Below, piece by piece: positions 11,282-22,912 of a DNA stretch of 64,000 bases. The position numbers were made by a program, and so were the translations under genes. Position 1 is the stretch's first letter. Every line of letters begins with the position of its first letter. Under the pieces are notes generated by a model, which ran no database searches, was not told the origin of the DNA, and worked only from the letters and a program-made list of their open reading frames with translations. Origin of the DNA: Juglans regia (taxonomy: Eukaryota; Streptophyta; Magnoliopsida; Fagales; Juglandaceae); NCBI RefSeq assembly GCF_001411555.2, contig NC_049902.1:9617985-9681984 (forward strand), read 5' to 3'.

Positions 11282-14200
11282 TCAGCCATTACAATATTTT
11301 TCCACAAGTATATCATTTGCAATTTCTATTGGACTATCCTCTATCCATACCCTCTCATTAGAAAAATTAAGAGCTAACGTGGCTAGTTTGTGTGCTATGT
11401 TGTTTGCTTCTCTATATACAAAACGTATACCCCAGTTCAACCTCCCATTCATAACTCTCCTCACATCATCAATAATGCAGTCATACTCAGCCCCTATCTC
11501 TTCCCCGCTGTTTGTAGCATTCACTATTAACTTTGAATCCCTTTCCAACATTACGTCTGATAGCCCCGATTCAATGCATAAAATTGCTGCTCTCCTTAAA
11601 CCCAGAGCTTCAGCCACACTCGGGTTGCTGTTATGATCAAAGCTAGGGCATAGGCAAGCTAGTAACTCTCCATTTGAATCGCTGACAACCACTCCAATTC
11701 CCACCCTGTTACTTTTAGCATCCACAACAGCATCTCAATTTGCTTTCACCTCCATTTTCCTCTGGTTTTTCCCATTTAGTAGCATTTTTGTCAACATTTC
11801 CTTGCATCTGAGTTTTCTGTAGTTGGTCTTGGGCAAGCTTGAACTCCTTAGTCCCTGCATTGCGGTAGAAATTATAGTTCTCGAGTGATCAAATTTCTTT
11901 TCAAACAGCAGTGAGTTTCTTCGCATCCATATCTTTCTCATAATGCAAGCTACCACCTCCACCTCTTCTTCTTTGAGAAAAGCATTGCGTTTCCCCCACA
12001 AATCCACAAACACAATATTTGAACTGCACCATTTGTTCACTGGACTGTCATTCTCAGCCCAAATATCTGAGGCAGCTGGGCAACTCCACACAACATGCAT
12101 AATTGTTTCAAGTTCCCTCTCACATATTGGGCAGCAGTTAGACTCAGTGATTTGTTTCTTGTACAGGTTTAGTTTTGTAGGTAGCAAATTATGAGCTGCC
12201 TTCCACATGAAATGCTTCACCACATTTGGAACATTTAAACCCCATATTAGCTTCCACCCATTTCCTGCATTATTTCCCTTTGAAGTTTCTCCTTTCCTCT
12301 TCCTCATTTTTTCATGTTCTAGATGATAAGAGTGCTTATCATCTAGAGCACTCTTAACTAAGAACTTACCATCCTTAGAGCACCCCCACACTAATATGTT
12401 CATTGTTCCCCATATACTCAATGGGATACCACAAATAGTTTCAGCTTCCTCACCATTGAAAGTGTCAAAGATCATATCCTTCTTCCACACCCTAGCTTCA
12501 GTATCAATCGGTTGCTGCACCTTTGAATCAGCAAGCAGATTTTTAATGGTTGATTGTACACAGTGGGAGGTTTGAGTTGGCAACCACTTATCCTTCCAAA
12601 TATGTATTTTTCTTCCATCTCCCACTCTCCATAGTAGCCCCTCCTTCATTAACCCCATCGATGACCACAAGCTTCTCCATATAAATGAAGGCCCCCACTC
12701 CAATTTTGCATCAACTATCCCCACCTTCCTAAAATACTTCTCTTTCATTACCTTAGCCACTAAAGAATCAGGTTGCTTCAGCATTCTCCAGCACTGCTTT
12801 GCAAGCGTTGTCTTATTAAAGCACTCAAAATCTCAAAAGCCCAAACCCCCATTACTTTTTTATTCTCCCATATTAAACCAACTTCTCCATTGAATTTTCT
12901 TTTCATTTTATTTATGGCCCACCAAAATTGTGCCAAGAGGGATGCTATTTCCTTACAAAACTTTTGTGGTAGTCTAAAAACACTCGTAGAAAACGTGGGT
13001 ATTGCTTGAGCCACTGCTTTCAATAATATTTCTTTTCCTGCCTATGATAGGTAGGAGTTCTTCCAGATGCTAAGTTTAGCCCAAACCATTTCCTTCAAGT
13101 TCCTGAAAGTGAAATATCGTGATCTACCAACCATGGTTGGGAGACCAAGATATTTCTCCTAACTTCCACATATGGATACCCCTGCTGCCCTCTGAAAAAG
13201 TGCTCTGGTAGCTCCAACAGTATTTGAGCTAAAAAACATAGAAGTTTTCTACATATTCAAGCATTGACCCGAGGCTTGCTCATATTTTTTCAGTAATTCT
13301 TTAATCTTTATCCACTCGTCTACATTTGCTCTCCAAAAAATTACACAATCGTCAACAAAAAGTAGGTGGCTGATCCTTGTTGCCCCTCTTGAAATAGTCA
13401 CTCCCCTTATTTCCCCTCTACCCTTGGCTACATTAATCAAAGAACTTAAATCTTCTGCACATAGGATAAATAAGTAGGGAGAAATGGGATCCCCTTGTCT
13501 TATTCCCCTTGTTGGTTTCAGAGTTTTCCCATGTTCCCCATTAACAAGGATTGAGTATGTCATAGTAGTAGCACACTTCATAATCAAAGAGACCCATCTG
13601 TCCCCAAATCCCAACTTTCTCATTACTGCCTCCAAGTATCTCTACTCTATCCTATCATGGGCTTTTGACATATCTAGCTTGAGAGCCATGCTGCCAATTC
13701 TTACTCTTTGTCTTGTTTCATCGTGTGCAAAGATTCATAGGCTATCATCACATTATCCATTATGAGCCTTCTCGGTATAAAGGCACTTTGGTTGTTGGAA
13801 ATAATTACAGGCAGTACTTTCTTCAACCTATTAGCAAGTGTCTTTGAAGCAAGTTTATATAGCACATTACATAAGCTAATTGGTCGAAATTCACTAGCAA
13901 TCGAGGGGATTTTAACTTTGGGGATCAAAGCTAAGAAAGTATTATTAACACAATCATCCATCTCTCCCTTCTCATTAGGAAACTCAACACTGCCCTACTC
14001 ACCTCCTCCCCCACAATACTCCAATATGCTTGATAGAAACAAGCTCCATAACCATTAGGGTCAGGGGATTTCAGTGATCCAATGTGCTTTAATGCTTCCT
14101 CCACCTCAATCTTTGTAAATTCCTTCTGTAACTCTGCATTCAGCAGGTCTGTTACTCTCGACTCCAGCTCCTTTAGACACTCCTCAATAGCTTCTATTGT

Positions 14201-16145
14201 TGGTTGTGTTGAACAAAATATAGAATTGAAGTAATCATAAAACACCTCTTCTATCCCTTCTTGCTCAATCTCCATTCTACCTTGGGCATTTTTTATTTCC
14301 TTTATCTGATTTTTTTTCCTCCTCTGAGTGGCACATGAGTGGAAAATTTTGGTATTTTTGTCACCCAATTGATACCATGTTTTCTTAGCTCTTTGTTTCC
14401 ATGTTAAGTCCTCCTGCTCCAACAAAGATCCCATCTCTTCTTACAACTTTCTGATTAGTTCAACATTATGTGGCCCCTCATTTTCCTATTCCCTCTTCAA
14501 CCTCTCAGTTTTATGCTTCATACTCAGAGCAGCCTCTTTCTCTCTCGACTTACTCCACCTGATTAGGTCTCCCCTACATCTATGTAGCTTTCCTTGAACA
14601 TTTCTGCATGGATTTTGATCTGCACCAGACCTTTCCCAAGCCCCTTCTACCACTGAATCTCCTTCCTCATCCCTTGTACACTTTGCTTCAAATCTAAATA
14701 ATCTTCTCTTCTTTTTATTAACAAAGTTTTGTTGTCTAAAGTCTAGGAGTAATGCCTTATGGTCAGATTGAGCTACTGTCAGAACTAGGGGTGCAAATTG
14801 GTCGGTCCGGTCCGGTCTTGTTGGTCCATACATTTTCGGTCCATCATTTTTCCGGACCGGACCGAACACCCATAGGGACCGGACTGGACCGGTAGCTATC
14901 GGTCTAGTCCGGTCCACTCGGTCCGGCTTATTTTTATTTTTTTTTAAATTAATTAATAAAAATTTTATTTAAAATACTAAATTAAACTAAATGACTTATT
15001 AATGTGGATTATGTAACAAACTCAATAAAAAAAATATTTTATAAGGTCAATGATAATAAATTAGATGAAAATTACATTATTAATTTATATAATTACTATA
15101 TAATTAACTAATTGATGTTATATATTAGTTAATTCATAGAATATTAACAAGTGTTAATAACATATTTAAAATTTTATATTGTTAATAGTGATAGGTTAGA
15201 TGAAGATATATATAAAATATTATTAATTTATAGAATATTAACAAGTATTAATAACATATTTAAAATTTTATATTGTTAATTGTACAATTATTATATAAAT
15301 AATATATATAATATTTTTTTTTTCATTTGGTCCGGTCCAGAAAAACCCTGGACTGTGGACCGGACCAAAACTTTTCGATCCTCTAAAACATGGACCGAGA
15401 CCGATCGGTCTCAGTCTAGGTCCAGTCCGGTCCAGACTGAAACGGTCTGTTTGGTCGGTTCGTTCAGTCCGATTGGACCATTTATCACCCCTAGTCAAAA
15501 CTTCCACAACTTTATCACAAAAAATTTCAGACCATTGGAGGTTAGCAACAGCTCTATCAAGCATCTCCTTGGTAAATGTACTATCCACATGCTTATTACT
15601 CCAAGTGTATTTATTGCCCTTCCACCCTAAGTCAAAAAAACTATTTTCTTATAAGGCTTTCCTAAGCTCTACCATCTGAGCCTCTGGCCTAGGTCTTTCA
15701 CCAATATTTTCATCTTGACACAAGATCTGATTAAAGTCTCCAATTACACACCATGGCTTCTCAATTGAAGTATTTAACAAAGACAATAAATCCTATGTTC
15801 TTTTCCTTTTACTAACCTCGGGATGCTCATAGAATCCAATAAACAGCCAGGACAGTTTCCTCTCTTCACTTATAATAGTAGCATTAATATGATATTGAGA
15901 TTGATTATCTCCACATCCATTTCCCTGCACCACATCAATGCCAAGCCCCATTTCCTTCCCATCGAGTCAACAACAAAACATCCATCCCATCCCAATCTCC
16001 TCTTGATGCTCTCAACTTTACATGCTACTAACTTTGTCTCTATTAAGAAGACCATATTGGATTTCTTTTCCTTCACTAACAGGATAAGGTTTTGAACTGT
16101 CTGAGAGTTCTCAAGCCTCCGACAGTTCCAACTTAGTATTTTCAT
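11282..16145 (-). pseudogene. LINE B ORF2: endonuclease, RT, zf-RVT, RNase H
   Basis: The start MKILSWNCRRLENSQTV at 16145 is the plant L1 endonuclease. A hAT insertion (14786-15493) splits that domain. The RT N-terminal part is at 14434-13931 (KTWYQLGDKNTKIFHS, then SPDPNGYGACFYQ). A frame change leads to 13961-13701 ([24 protein letters not shown]). The core is at 13635-13249 with RGIRQGDPISPYLF and the catalytic block FVDD. Two further frames (13023-12778 and 12784-11735) carry the zf-RVT domain (CCPICERELETIMHVVWSCP). The last open stretch, 11725-11282, is an RNase H with conserved D, E and D positions and REANNIAHKLA, separated from the previous frame by a stop near 11733. Confidence 0.85.
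14786..15493. mobile_element. Non-autonomous hAT element with GGTCCG arrays in LINE B
   Basis: The ends TAGGGGTGCAAAT and, inverted, TAGGGGTGATAAAT are flanked by GTCAGAAC (14778-14785) and GTCAAAAC (15494-15501), an 8-bp duplication with one mismatch. Both ends are packed with GGTCCGGTCC / GGACCGGACC motifs in opposite orientations, around an AT-rich centre. No transposase frame. It splits the LINE B endonuclease. Confidence 0.88.
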
Positions 16146-17436
16146 AGCTGTTTGTTGGAGCCTCCACCAATATCAAATTGTTCCTAGATGCCCCATCCTC
16201 ATCATGTATTTTTCCTTTTTTCAAGACTCCCTTATTGCATTCATTAGAGCCCTCACTTCTCAGTTTGCTTTTTCCTCCTATTACTGAGTCTCCTTCACCT
16301 TTCTTCCCCATAACTCTAGCCATTCTCTTCCACCTTTTCCTCTCAACACCCCTATCATTCTTAGCCATCTCTTTGTCATAATTTAGATGCCAAAAACTAG
16401 TCACAGCAATAGTTACCAAGGGCTCCTCAACTGGCTTCCCTCCCCTATCAAACCTTTCTATTCCCTCCCCTCTTTCAGTATTTCTTTCAAACACCTTTAG
16501 TTCATCTCCACCCTTTGAGTCCAATGACCCTTTTCCCAACCCCTACGCCTCCTTCTTGAACACACTTGCCTCCATAACGCCCTGTGTATTGGCATTATCT
16601 TCATTAGCCCCACCTTCCTCAGTATCAGATTCATTATGGAAATCCCCATCACTCTCACCCATTTTCTCACTATACTTGTTGCTAGGAGACTCCAAGAACT
16701 TCCCCTTTCCAGTATGGTTAGCCCGAAGCCATACCCCATATTGGGATTTGTCATTACTCCCATCCAAGCCCAAACAACCTTCTACTCCATGACAGATTTT
16801 ACCACATTTGAAGCACAGTATAGGGAGTTTCTCATAGCTCAAAGGAATCCATATTCTGTTGCCCAATACATTAGTAGTTCAACTCCTTGTAATTTTTTTC
16901 CTCAGGTCTATTTTGATTTTAACTCGTAAATAACTTCCCCACCCAATCTCATCCTCCCTTATATCTACTCCTTTCACACTTTCAATCGTTGCTTCAATCT
17001 GCATTCCCACTTCTCGCGTCATACATGCCAATGGCAGATTGTTAAGATGTACCTATAACTCTTCATAGTTGAAGCTCATCTTCTGAGGAGGTGTAAGACC
17101 ATCAAACAGATTCAATACAAACAATTGGTTATCAAATAACCAAGGTTTGCCCTCGAAAACTCTCTGTCTATCCTTTTGATTCTCGAAGGATACTACAAAC
17201 ATATTTGGAACAATATCATAGAAAATGAAAGAGCCTCCCAGTTTCTAGATCTTGTTCATAGTTGATCTAATCACCTCCTTGTTCATTTTTCGGTCCGATA
17301 ACAGTTTTTCCACCAAGCTTTTATTTCCCTCCTCTGTTACCTTGCTCCTATATTTTGCATTCACCTCAATCACCTCATTCTCCTCCTCCATGAGATGCAG
17401 TTTATCCCACCATTTCTCCAAATCCTCCATTGCCAC
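16111..17436 (-). pseudogene. LINE B ORF1 (DUF4283-type plus CCHC zinc knuckle)
   Basis: The N-terminus MAMEDLEKWWDKLHLMEEEN at 17436 resembles plant L1 ORF1 starts. A zinc knuckle CFKCGKICHGVEGC (C-X2-C-X4-H-X4-C) lies near 16773-16815. The tail (to 16111) is basic. It is broken into at least three frames. The ORF1 tail frame overlaps the ORF2 start codon by about 35 nt, unlike the 4-nt overlap in LINEs C and D. Confidence 0.75.
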
Positions 17437-17618
17437 CTACCCCAACCTTACGGGTAATAAAGCTAGGGCAAAGTCCTCCTCCCTCACTCAGTAGAATGAG
17501 CCTAGACTATTTTCTTCACCTGGTCTTTCTCCACAAAGAAAGTTGAGTCTTTCTCCACAGAGAAAGCTCCGAGAATAGTTTAAATATTTCCTTGTTCTTA
17601 ACCCCATGAAGAATGCTA

Positions 17619-17992
17619 CATAGACTAGGGGGAAGGGGTTAATTACAAAATCGATCCAGGGTTATTATAGTTTTGTAAAAAGCTCCTAGGGTCTTTAATT
17701 TTAGCAATTAACTAATTGAATTTATATATTTTTTGTAATAGTATCTCCCTTTGACCACTTTAAAAACCTGCCATTCTTGCTTTTATTCTTTTCTTAATTA
17801 TTTTTTATTTTTATTTTGTATAAATAGTAAAAAAAACTTAAATTATTTTTCTCAATTTTATATTATTTATATTTTCTTAAAGTATATTTTAATTTTCTTT
17901 TCAATTTATATAACTTTTTAAATAACTTTCAAATTTTCAAAATTACTATATGCCATGCATCATATTTTGATCGGTAACCATATCCTAACGTC
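17619..17992. other. AT-rich spacer
   Basis: AT-rich sequence between LINE B and the next hAT element. No gene or repeat was recognised. Confidence 0.4.
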
Positions 17993-18496
17993 TAGGGCTG
18001 GGCTCCGACTCCGACGGAGTCGGAGTGCTCGTTTCCGACCTCCGACTCCGACAAGAGTCGGAGCCAAATTGGAACTCCGACTCCAACTCCGAACTGGAGT
18101 CGGAGTCCGACTCCGATCGGAGGTCGGAGCTCCGACCTCCTATAGGACCTCCGACATAAGATCGGAGCTCGACATGCGCTCGACGTGGTGCTCGAGCGGA
18201 ACTCTTCCAGAGAGGTTCACTCAACTTCCGCTCGACATGTCGCTCGAGCCAATGTTCAATACAACGTATGCTCGACTTGCGCTCGACACCTTGCTTGAGC
18301 GCAAGTGTTCAATAAAAAAAATTTCGGAGTCGGAATCGGAGCTTCTTGGAGCTCCGACTCCGGCTCCGACTTCGAATAGATATTCGGAGCTACTCCGAAT
18401 TTCGACTCCGAATTCCGATGACTCCGACGAAGTCGGAGTCGGAGTCGGAGCGGAAGTCGGACGGAGTCGGAATTTTCGAAATTTTGCACACCCCTA
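17993..18496. mobile_element. 504-bp hAT MITE built from TCCGAC/GTCGGA arrays
   Basis: The ends TAGGGCTGGGCTCC and, inverted, TAGGGGTGTGCAAA are flanked by a perfect 8-bp duplication CTAACGTC (17985-17992 and 18497-18504). About 160 bp at each end are dense arrays of TCCGAC and its complement GTCGGA in both orientations, at least a dozen copies on the left side alone. The centre carries a different repeated motif, CGCTCGAC. The long frames here (for example 17955-18500) are by-products of the repeat. Confidence 0.92.
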
Positions 18497-18647
18497 CTAA
18501 CGTCGATGAATTTGGCAGGAGATGAAAGAAACAAGTAAATTATAAAAATTGTAAATTCATTTGTAAGAGCTAATTACTAAAATTAGAAATTTAAGAGGAT
18601 TTAGAAACTGATTTTGCAATTAATAAAAAAAGAAAGTATGCTTCTTG

Positions 18648-19712
18648 TTTTTTTTTTTAAATCAATACTTCATTCATTATTCCCATGCTAACTCATCTTC
18701 ACATAATAGAGCTAGTTTAGCCACTTGATGAGCAGCATTATTCCCATCTCTTGGTGTATACTAAGGGCTCGTTTGGATATAGAAACTATCTCATTTTATT
18801 TTATTTCATCAATATATTTTTAAATTTTTACACAAATATAATAAATAATTTAACTTTTTCAAATTCTAAAATAATAATAATATTAAAAAATAATATTATA
18901 ACAGTATTTTATTCAACTCATCTAAAACCATCTCATCTCATCTCACTATCCAAATGAACCCTAAATCCTCCGACTTGCACTTCTTCTAAAAGTTGTTTTG
19001 ATGTCCTCAATGATCTGGTCATACCGTGACCAGTTCTACTCGGGCCTCTGAATATCATCCTTAATCACATATAGAGCATCCCCTTCAAATATACATGACT
19101 TGGACCAAGTTCCCATCTAGAGCTACATCTCAATTTGCTTTAAAGAAGCCATTACCTGGTTTTTGCCATCTGGTGGTTTTGTTTATTGCGCTTGATGTAC
19201 CTGTTTGCTCCCTTGATGAAGCTTGTGCTTGCTGATACACCTCCAAGTCAGCCTTTGCACCATTAACAATAGCTCCGTGGCTTTCAAACTTTTCTTCAAA
19301 CACATTTATTTCTTATGAACCAAATCCTTCTTAAAACACATGCAACTTCCTCCAATTCATTTTTTTCATAATCTCTTCGTCATTTTTTCCCATACACTAA
19401 AAAAATCTTCTTCTATACATCCCCATTTCCATAATGTATGATATGTGGTCTTCTCAAACAATTCACATATTGGGCAGAAAGAGTTTTCAATTATTTTTCT
19501 TTTGTAAAGATTCCTCTTGGTAGAAAGGACCTCACTGACTGCTTTCCAGATGAAGACTTTAACTGAGCTTGGTACACTCAGATTCGAGATTTTTTGCCAT
19601 CCAACTGAATCACTTCTGTTATTTGATTGTTCTCCCTCTAACACTCTCATCCTGTGAACTGCTAGGTAATAGGTACCTTTAACAGTAAAATTGCCATTAT
19701 TGTTGATGTATA
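18648..19712 (-). mobile_element. LINE H: 3' part of an L1 with RNase H
   Basis: The T run at 18648-18658 is the poly(A) tail on the minus strand. Just upstream lies an RNase H remnant (GNNAAHQVAKLALLCEDELAWE). Frame 19743-19366 holds the end of the zf-RVT region (NLYKRKIIENSFCPICE). The element stops near 19712, where the LTR element begins, so 5' truncation or disruption cannot be told apart. A Harbinger-type MITE (18765-18961) splits its RNase H part. By its RNase H it belongs with LINEs A and B. Confidence 0.75.
18765..18961. mobile_element. 197-bp PIF/Harbinger-type MITE in LINE H
   Basis: The ends GGGCTCGTTTGGATA and, inverted, GGGTTCATTTGGATA are flanked by TAA on both sides (18762-18764 and 18962-18964). 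Its reverse complement matches the MITE at 59408-59619 along most of its length (GAATAAAATAYTGTTA, ATTTGAAAAA). It cuts the RNase H remnant of LINE H. Confidence 0.85.
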
Positions 19713-19743
19713 TTGATATGAAAAATGACACACTACTTTTCAC

Positions 19744-20461
19744 AACACTCTACATAACTTTGTTTAAAATGAGGGTATTTTTATAAAATAACTTATAAAA
19801 ACAATACAAATTTATAAAAATACCCTCATTTTAAAACCTGTTGTAGGGGATAAAATATCTTAGGTCCAATATGACATTCCAAACCTAGCCCAAGTGTGAG
19901 GGGTTTTCATCAAGAGGAAAGTGAGAGAGAAGTAACGAAGGGGACAAAATCCTGGGAAAAAGAAAGGGTGTCAAGAAGAAAATGGGAGATATGACATAAA
20001 AGAGGGAGGCATGTGACGTAATGAAGGACATGGGCGTAAGAAAAGGGGGGACTGCTTTCAAACTCAGGGCAGACTGCTACTTTGACTTCTTCTTCAGTTT
20101 CTTCAACCATAGGATGAGCTTTAGAGAAAAGAACTCCACTAGAAAATAGATCTTCAACCTCCATTGTACAACAAGGATGAAAGACTGTAAAATACTTATA
20201 TTATAGTGCATTTACCCTCCAAACGACCTGTAGATGTAGACATTATGCCAAACCACGTAAATTTGTGTGTCTCTATCTCTTTTATTTTTCATGCATTTAT
20301 CTCTTATTCATAGCCATGAATGTACGTACGGATGCCATATAGCGGCACCAGACTGTCACAGGGGGCTTCAGACCACACTGATCGAGGTCCGAATCGTTGT
20401 AGCGAGCCGAAAATTACTTTTTCTTCCCTTCTAGTTTGTTGTGCAATTTTTGGCATTAACA
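19744..20461 (+). repeat. Left LTR
   Basis: About 718 bp matching 22241-22912 along its length, ending CATTAACA. Its first 110 bp fold into a near-perfect palindrome: TTTAAAATGAGGGTATTTTT faces AAAAATACCCTCATTTTAAA. The same region resembles the free MITE at 34833-35012. Confidence 0.75.
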
Positions 20462-20480
20462 GTTGGCACTGTCTGTGGGA
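20462..20480 (+). promoter_or_regulatory. Primer-binding-site region of the LTR element
   Basis: GTTGGCACTGTCTGTGGGA follows the left LTR directly. This is the position and sequence type used as a tRNA primer site by plant gypsy-class elements. Confidence 0.5.
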
Positions 20481-21050
20481 TCCGACTAATTTTCTACATC
20501 GGGAGTGGGAGAAGGATGGTTTTCTGGCTTGCAAAGTCATCTCAGACTGAACAAATAAATTGTTCCCATATAAGTATTCCTTACTTTTCTATTTTTATTT
20601 TTTATCGCAAACACTGTTGCAAAAAGTTGGGCAAGTAAACATTTCCTCGTCCAAGCAATTAACTGCACTGTGCACTTAAGTGCTTTCTTTTTTATGCACC
20701 CAGCATTTAAAGTTGGGAACTCAAGCTCTTCTATCACTTGAGCTGCAAGTGCATTGTGCAAAAAGAGAGGCAAAAAATTGGCAGGTACTGTGCACTTAAA
20801 TGCACTGTCCACTTCTATGCACTTAAGTGCATAGTGCCATACACGACCAATCACCAGCTTTGCATGGCACGCACATTGCCATGCACAGTACACAACGAGT
20901 GCACGCTGCCATGCACTTGGTAGGCTCGCGGAAGCCAGCCACTAGCCTAATGAACCTGTCTGCGGCCACCATGTCGTGCAAGCTGTGCGCATACGTGCAC
21001 CTAGGATGCTCATGACAGCCTGTTGTGAGCCTAGTGGGGAGGATCGGTAA

Positions 21051-21560
21051 CCACCATGTGGACCGCCGACATCCTTTGTCCCCACCGGGATGGTCCCCGA
21101 CCAACCCCCACAGAGGTGGCTTCGCCATGCGAACCATATGCACGGATTGCATGTGGTAGAAACCATTCGACCTGGTCTCGCCGTGGCACGACAGGGACTT
21201 CGACAACCACCATGTGGACCGCCAACATCCTCTGTCCCCACCGGGATGGTCCTCGACCACCCCCCACAAAGGTGGCTCCGCCATGCGAACCATGTGTACG
21301 AGATTGCATGTGGTAGAAACCACTAGACTCGGCCTCGCTGTGGCACGACAGGGACTCTGGTGGCCACCATGTGGACTGCCAACATCCTCTATTCCCACTG
21401 GGATGGTCCCTAACCACCCCGCACGGGGGTAGCTCTGCCATGTGAACCACATGCATGAGATGGCACGTGGTAGAAACCACTCAGCCTGGCCACACTGTGG
21501 CACGACAGGGACTTCGGTAGCCATCATGTGGACCGGCGGCATCCTCTGCCCTTGCAGAGG
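21051..21560. repeat. 157-bp tandem repeat, three copies and a part
   Basis: Units start at 21051, 21207, 21364 and 21521 with CCACCATGTGGAC (the last is CCATCATGTGGAC). Spacings are 156, 157 and 157 bp. The units are GC-rich and stay open in several frames on both strands, which explains the long overlapping frames around 20823-21701. No protein family is recognisable. From 21610 to 21910 there are further short repeats (CTCGGCCAYCCAGTGG; CTCAGCCACTGCTC). Confidence 0.8.
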
Positions 21561-22240
21561 TGTCCTCGTCCATGGTGGCAGTGCACGTGGTGCACCCCAC
21601 ACGCAAAGGATACACGACCACATGGTGTGTTGCTCGGCCATCCAGTGGGGGGCACACCCTCCACAGCTAGGGACTTTGCTCGGCCACCCAGTGGTGGGCA
21701 CACCCTCCTTGACCAGGCATATTTCTCAGCCACGCAAGCGGGCAACAACCCGCCAAACAAATAGGGCCACCTAAGTGCTCGGCCTAAGCAACTTCTAGCC
21801 TTGAGTCCCTCTGCTCAGACACACGGCTCCTCAACCGCTACTCAGACACCCAACTTCTCAATCACTGCTCTGACGCACCTCTCCTCAGCCACTGCTCAGC
21901 CACTCTAAGCCCCTAAGCCATGCACACGGGTAACCACCCCGCCATGTACACAAGCAATCAAGTACACACTCAGCTACCCCCCTCTAACAGATGGTCAGCC
22001 ATGCATGTTCAGGTGTTGCTTGGCCATGCAAGGTCACACGTTTCATGTCCCATGCAACGATCAATCCATGTGGTCAAAGTTGCACAGTATAAGTTGATCA
22101 AGCTATTCAATGCTCTAAAAAGAAGAAAAAAGAGAGAATGCAACCAGCAGCGGGCAATTTCAGTAAAGCAAAAATCGATTATAATGGCTAAATCACCTTG
22201 GTTTGTCTCTCTCTAAATTCATGTGAATTTTATTTTTACT

Positions 22241-22912
22241 AACACTCTACACAACTTTGTTTAAAATGAAGGGTAATTTTATAAAATAACTTATAAAAAT
22301 AACATCATTTTATAAAAATGCCTTCATTTTAAAACATGTTAAAGGAGATAAAATATCATAGGCTCAATGTGGTCTTCCAAGCCTAGGAAGTGAGAAGAGT
22401 AAATGAGGGGAAAGAAAGGGTGTTAGGAGGAAAATGAGAGATGTGACATAAAAGAGAGAGAGATATGATGTAAAGAAGGACATGGGCATAAGAAAACGGG
22501 GAGACTTCTTCCAGACTCAGGGTAGACCGCTACTTCGACTTCTTCTTCAGCTTCTTCAACCCGAGGACGAGAGCTCCAGAGAGAAGAACTCCACTAGAAA
22601 ATAGATCTTCAATTTCCATTGTACATCGAAAATGAGAAATTGTAAAACAATCATATTATAGTGAATTTACCCTTCAAATGACCCTAGACGTAGCCATTAT
22701 GTTGAACTAAGTAAATCTGTATATTTTTATTTCTTTTATTTTTCTTACATTTATCTCCTCTTCATTGTCATGAATGTATGTACGGATACCGTATAGTTGT
22801 ACCAGACTGTCTTTGGGAGCTTTAGACCACACCAATCGAGATCTGAATCATCACAGTGGATTGAAAATGATTTTTTCTTCCTTTCTAGTTTGTGCGCTTT
22901 TTTACATTAACA
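22241..22912 (+). repeat. Right LTR
   Basis: About 672 bp matching 19744-20461, ending ACATTAACA. It has point differences and small gaps relative to the left copy, and the starting palindrome is more degraded. Confidence 0.75.

Larger units (their letters stand above)
11229..17604 (-). mobile_element. LINE B: full-length L1 with CCHC ORF1 and RNase H
   Basis: On the minus strand the element runs from 17604 to a poly(A) tail, seen as a T run at 11231-11246. The flanks CATGAAGAATACTA (11215-11228) and CATGAAGAATGCTA (17605-17618) form a 14-bp duplication with one mismatch. In order it holds a leader, ORF1 (17436-16111), ORF2 endonuclease (from 16145), a 708-bp hAT insertion, reverse transcriptase, a zinc-binding domain and RNase H ending at 11282. 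It is far better preserved than LINE A, but stops and frameshifts break both ORFs. Confidence 0.92.
19726..22912 (+). mobile_element. Non-autonomous LTR retrotransposon (LARD-like)
   Basis: Two direct repeats of about 0.7 kb (19744-20461 and 22241-22912) flank a 1.78-kb interior without gag or pol. Directly after the first repeat comes GTTGGCACTGTCTGTGGGA, close to the primer-binding-site region of plant gypsy-type elements. Both repeats end in ATTAACA. The repeats are clearly diverged, so it is not recent. No clear polypurine tract or 5-bp duplication was found. A near-identical 14-mer, TGATATGAAAAATG / TGATATGAAACATG, lies at 19714-19727 and 22915-22928, so the outer limits are uncertain. 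Confidence 0.7.

Noticed and set aside
17955..18500. 181-codon plus-strand frame and minus-strand partners
   Set aside because: It is an artefact of the TCCGAC/GTCGGA arrays in the hAT MITE, reading as Arg/Ser/Glu/Leu repeats.
20823..21701. 292-codon minus-strand frame, with several long frames on the other strand
   Set aside because: It lies over the 157-bp tandem repeat; many frames on both strands are open at once, Trp/Cys/His-rich composition is odd, and no family is recognisable.
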